From Thalassospira lucentensis (GTDB lineage Bacteria > Pseudomonadota > Alphaproteobacteria > Rhodospirillales > Thalassospiraceae), in contig NZ_JAATOV010000007.1 in the NCBI RefSeq assembly GCF_011806425.1, positions 124,001 to 188,000 on the forward strand: DNA of 64,000 nt, given 5' to 3'. The notes beneath the pieces are model-generated. The model saw only the letters and a program-made list of their open reading frames with translations. It did no database searches and had not been told where the DNA came from. The translations under genes and the position numbers were made by a program. The stretch's first letter is position 1; each line of letters begins with the position of its first letter. Shown piece after piece: positions 62,419 to 64,000 of this stretch.

Positions 62419-63300
62419 ATGGATTGGAATTACATGAAATCCTTTCTCGCCATCGCCGAGACAGGATCGCTTGAACAAGCATCACAAAAAATGCGCGTAA
62501 GCAGCACAACCGTTTTCCGGCATATTCATGCGCTGGAAAAAGAAACGGGTGCGCGACTGTTTGATCGGGTGCGCGGCCATTATCAGTTGACCGAGGCTGG
62601 CGCAGATATGCTGCAGCCCGCCCGGCAGATCATGAACAGTTTTGATGCGATCAATCATCACATCTCCGGGCGCGACATTTCGCCATCCGGACTTGTCCGC
62701 ATTACGGCCCCCACAAGCTTTTCATATTTCCTGTTACCTGATTGCTTCGCCCGATTTCGCGAAACGTATCCGGACATTCAACTTGAACTTCTGGCAAGCA
62801 ATCAGGAATTCAACATGACGCAACGCTATGCCGACATCGCCATTCGCATTGCCAGCCATCCACCCGATCATTTGGTCGGCCGCGAAATCCGCACAATCAG
62901 TTGGGCCATTTACGGTACCCCCGATGATGCCGCGACCGACGATCTGGATTTCCTCTTGCAGCAGGACTTTATCGGCGCCTGTGGAACGCTGCGCAGTCAC
63001 CCGGTGTATCAATGGTTTGAAAAATCCCACCGCGGCGAAATTCATCAGCAATGCGATGACCTGATCGCGATGGCCCACTTGGCACGGGCCGGAAACGGCT
63101 TTGCCTGTTTACCGACGGACCTTGCCGTTCCCGGCCTCAAACGTCTTACCCTGCTAAACGATATTGCCCCTAACCGATTATGGGTCTTGACCCACCCCGA
63201 TCTTCGTCAGGTCGAACGGATTAAACTGACCATGCGCTGGATCGCCAACACCCTGAAAAACGATCCGAAATTATCAACAACCGAAAGACAAACAGCGTAA
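62419..63300 (+). CDS. LysR-family transcriptional regulator
   Basis: A 293-residue regulator with the LysR winged helix at the start (MDWNYMKSFLAIAETGSLEQ, then SSTTVFRHIHALEKETGARL) and a periplasmic-binding-like effector domain (SGLVRITAPTSFSYFLLPDC onward). An open frame begins at TTG 62404, but that lies within the second palindrome, so ATG 62419 is preferred. It probably controls itself and the divergent VOC gene. Ligand unknown. Confidence 0.9.
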   Translation: MDWNYMKSFLAIAETGSLEQASQKMRVSSTTVFRHIHALEKETGARLFDRVRGHYQLTEAGADMLQPARQIMNSFDAINHHISGRDISPSGLVRITAPTSFSYFLLPDCFARFRETYPDIQLELLASNQEFNMTQRYADIAIRIASHPPDHLVGREIRTISWAIYGTPDDAATDDLDFLLQQDFIGACGTLRSHPVYQWFEKSHRGEIHQQCDDLIAMAHLARAGNGFACLPTDLAVPGLKRLTLLNDIAPNRLWVLTHPDLRQVERIKLTMRWIANTLKNDPKLSTTERQTA

Positions 63301-63509
63301 TGCAAACGTGATACCGGCCGGTCGCCGTAATTTCACGGGTCATGCGCTCATCAAGCACGCTTTCCTTTGGCCTTTTCTGGACAGCCGCATAAAGTCAGTT
63401 CAATATGTTGGACAATAAAAGCAAAGTCGTAGCCGCCATACGACTGACTTTCGGGATAACGCGATTGCGCGACCGCGGCGAAACCGCCCACGGTCTAAGG
63501 AGCAACCAC

Positions 63510-64000
63510 ATGTCGATCTGCAAAAACACAAAAACACTTACGATGATTGCACTGACATGTGCGCTTTCGGCCTGTCTGCCCGCGTCGCAACAGCCGGTCA
63601 GCGTTGCCAATGACAGCCAGACCATCGTCACCCCATGGGGCACGACATCAAACGCACAGGCCAATGCCGTTCAACCGATGGCATCGACCCCGGGTGCAAC
63701 CACCGACAATCTGGTGATGATGAAAGACCCCAATCGCGCCATGCTGGGCCAAATGCAACAGCAGCAGCTTGATGAAGCCCGCATCGCATTGGGCATTCTT
63801 GATCGCATGGCGCAGCGCTGTGTACAGCAAGGCGATGCCGCGTCATGTGTCACCTTGCAACAAAACTGGGAACCGCTTTCCCAGCAGCTTCATAAGAGCC
63901 TGTCGGTGCTTTCGGGTGACAACATGAATATGAACATGCCCATCGCCGATCCAACCATAAACAATGCGCCAAGCCAAACCTTGGCACCACAACAGCCAGC
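63510..64000 (+). CDS. Lipoprotein of unknown function, N-terminal part
   Basis: The frame starts at ATG 63510, behind AAGGAG, and is open to the right edge, so the gene is cut off (163 codons seen). It opens with a lipoprotein signal: MSICKNTKTLTMIALTCALSAC, with the lipobox LSAC and Cys22 as the lipidated residue. The mature part is Gln/Ser/Asn-rich and low in complexity, with two later Cys residues (VQQGDAASCVTLQQN region). No family was recognised. Confidence 0.8.
   Translation, partial: MSICKNTKTLTMIALTCALSACLPASQQPVSVANDSQTIVTPWGTTSNAQANAVQPMASTPGATTDNLVMMKDPNRAMLGQMQQQQLDEARIALGILDRMAQRCVQQGDAASCVTLQQNWEPLSQQLHKSLSVLSGDNMNMNMPIADPTINNAPSQTLAPQQP

Noticed and set aside
1..64000. CRISPR arrays, tRNA or rRNA genes, insertion sequences, prophage
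   Set aside because: No regularly spaced repeats, no T-loop or acceptor-stem patterns, no transposase or integrase-like frames were found by eye.

Overview
The window looks like chromosome from an alphaproteobacterium, most probably order Rhodospirillales and possibly a marine Thalassospira-like organism. That placement is inferred from gene content and layout. The markers are a tol-pal cluster joined to ruvCAB and yebC, an alphaproteobacterial 6S RNA next to zapA, a GapR-type DUF2312 protein, an MmcB-type nuclease-like protein, a one-chain indolepyruvate ferredoxin oxidoreductase, an ELM1-like protein, and many receptors and TRAP transport genes. No rRNA, tRNA, CRISPR array, insertion sequence or prophage was found. 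Two genes run off the ends: tolA at the left and a lipoprotein gene at the right.

Layout. 1-5099 (minus): yebC, ruvC-ruvA-ruvB, ybgC, tolQ-tolR-tolA, a compact operon-like run with 4-nt start/stop overlaps at the ruvC/ruvA, ruvA/ruvB and ruvB/ybgC joins. 5581-13270 (plus): three tandem chemoreceptor paralogues. 13370-15280 (minus): a small coiled-coil gene, zapA, ssrS (6S RNA) and a YmdB-like phosphodiesterase. 15713-22576 (plus): tkt, gap, a spermidine-synthase-like protein, a small unknown, thiE, efp and an inositol-monophosphatase-like gene. 22848-26445: a three-gene envelope cassette (secreted OmpA-like, MotA/TolQ-like channel, MotB-like OmpA protein), the best candidate here for a little-described machine. 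26588-33386: BenE-type transporter, a VOC protein, an AT-rich orphan membrane protein, the fused indolepyruvate oxidoreductase and mmcB.

33493-36345 is an AT-richer block with three glycan-type membrane genes, probably acquired. It is followed by gapR, then by a coupled pair (N-formylglutamate amidohydrolase and GCS2-type ligase). 39000-41907 is a glyoxylate/glycerate module: a FadR-type regulator with a likely operator, glycerate 2-kinase and hydroxypyruvate isomerase. Then come NDH-2, a HIT protein, a DUF3088 protein, hemN with an FNR-type box, a DMT exporter with a divergent LysR gene, and an ELM1-like protein.

49181-56131 is a complete C4-dicarboxylate system. The DctB sensor and DctD sigma-54 activator precede dctPQM, and the gap between them holds a good sigma-54 promoter and two upstream repeats that may bind DctD. 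The right end has a Bcr/CflA exporter, a DinB-like protein, a crotonase-fold protein lacking both classical catalytic glutamates, a DUF1275 protein, pyrE, a GST, a VOC protein divergent from a LysR gene across paired palindromes, and the start of a lipoprotein gene.

Several starts were moved from the longest open frame to a position supported by a ribosome binding site, a start/stop overlap or the family N-terminus; the reasons are in the entries. All family assignments come from reading the translated sequence, with no database search.
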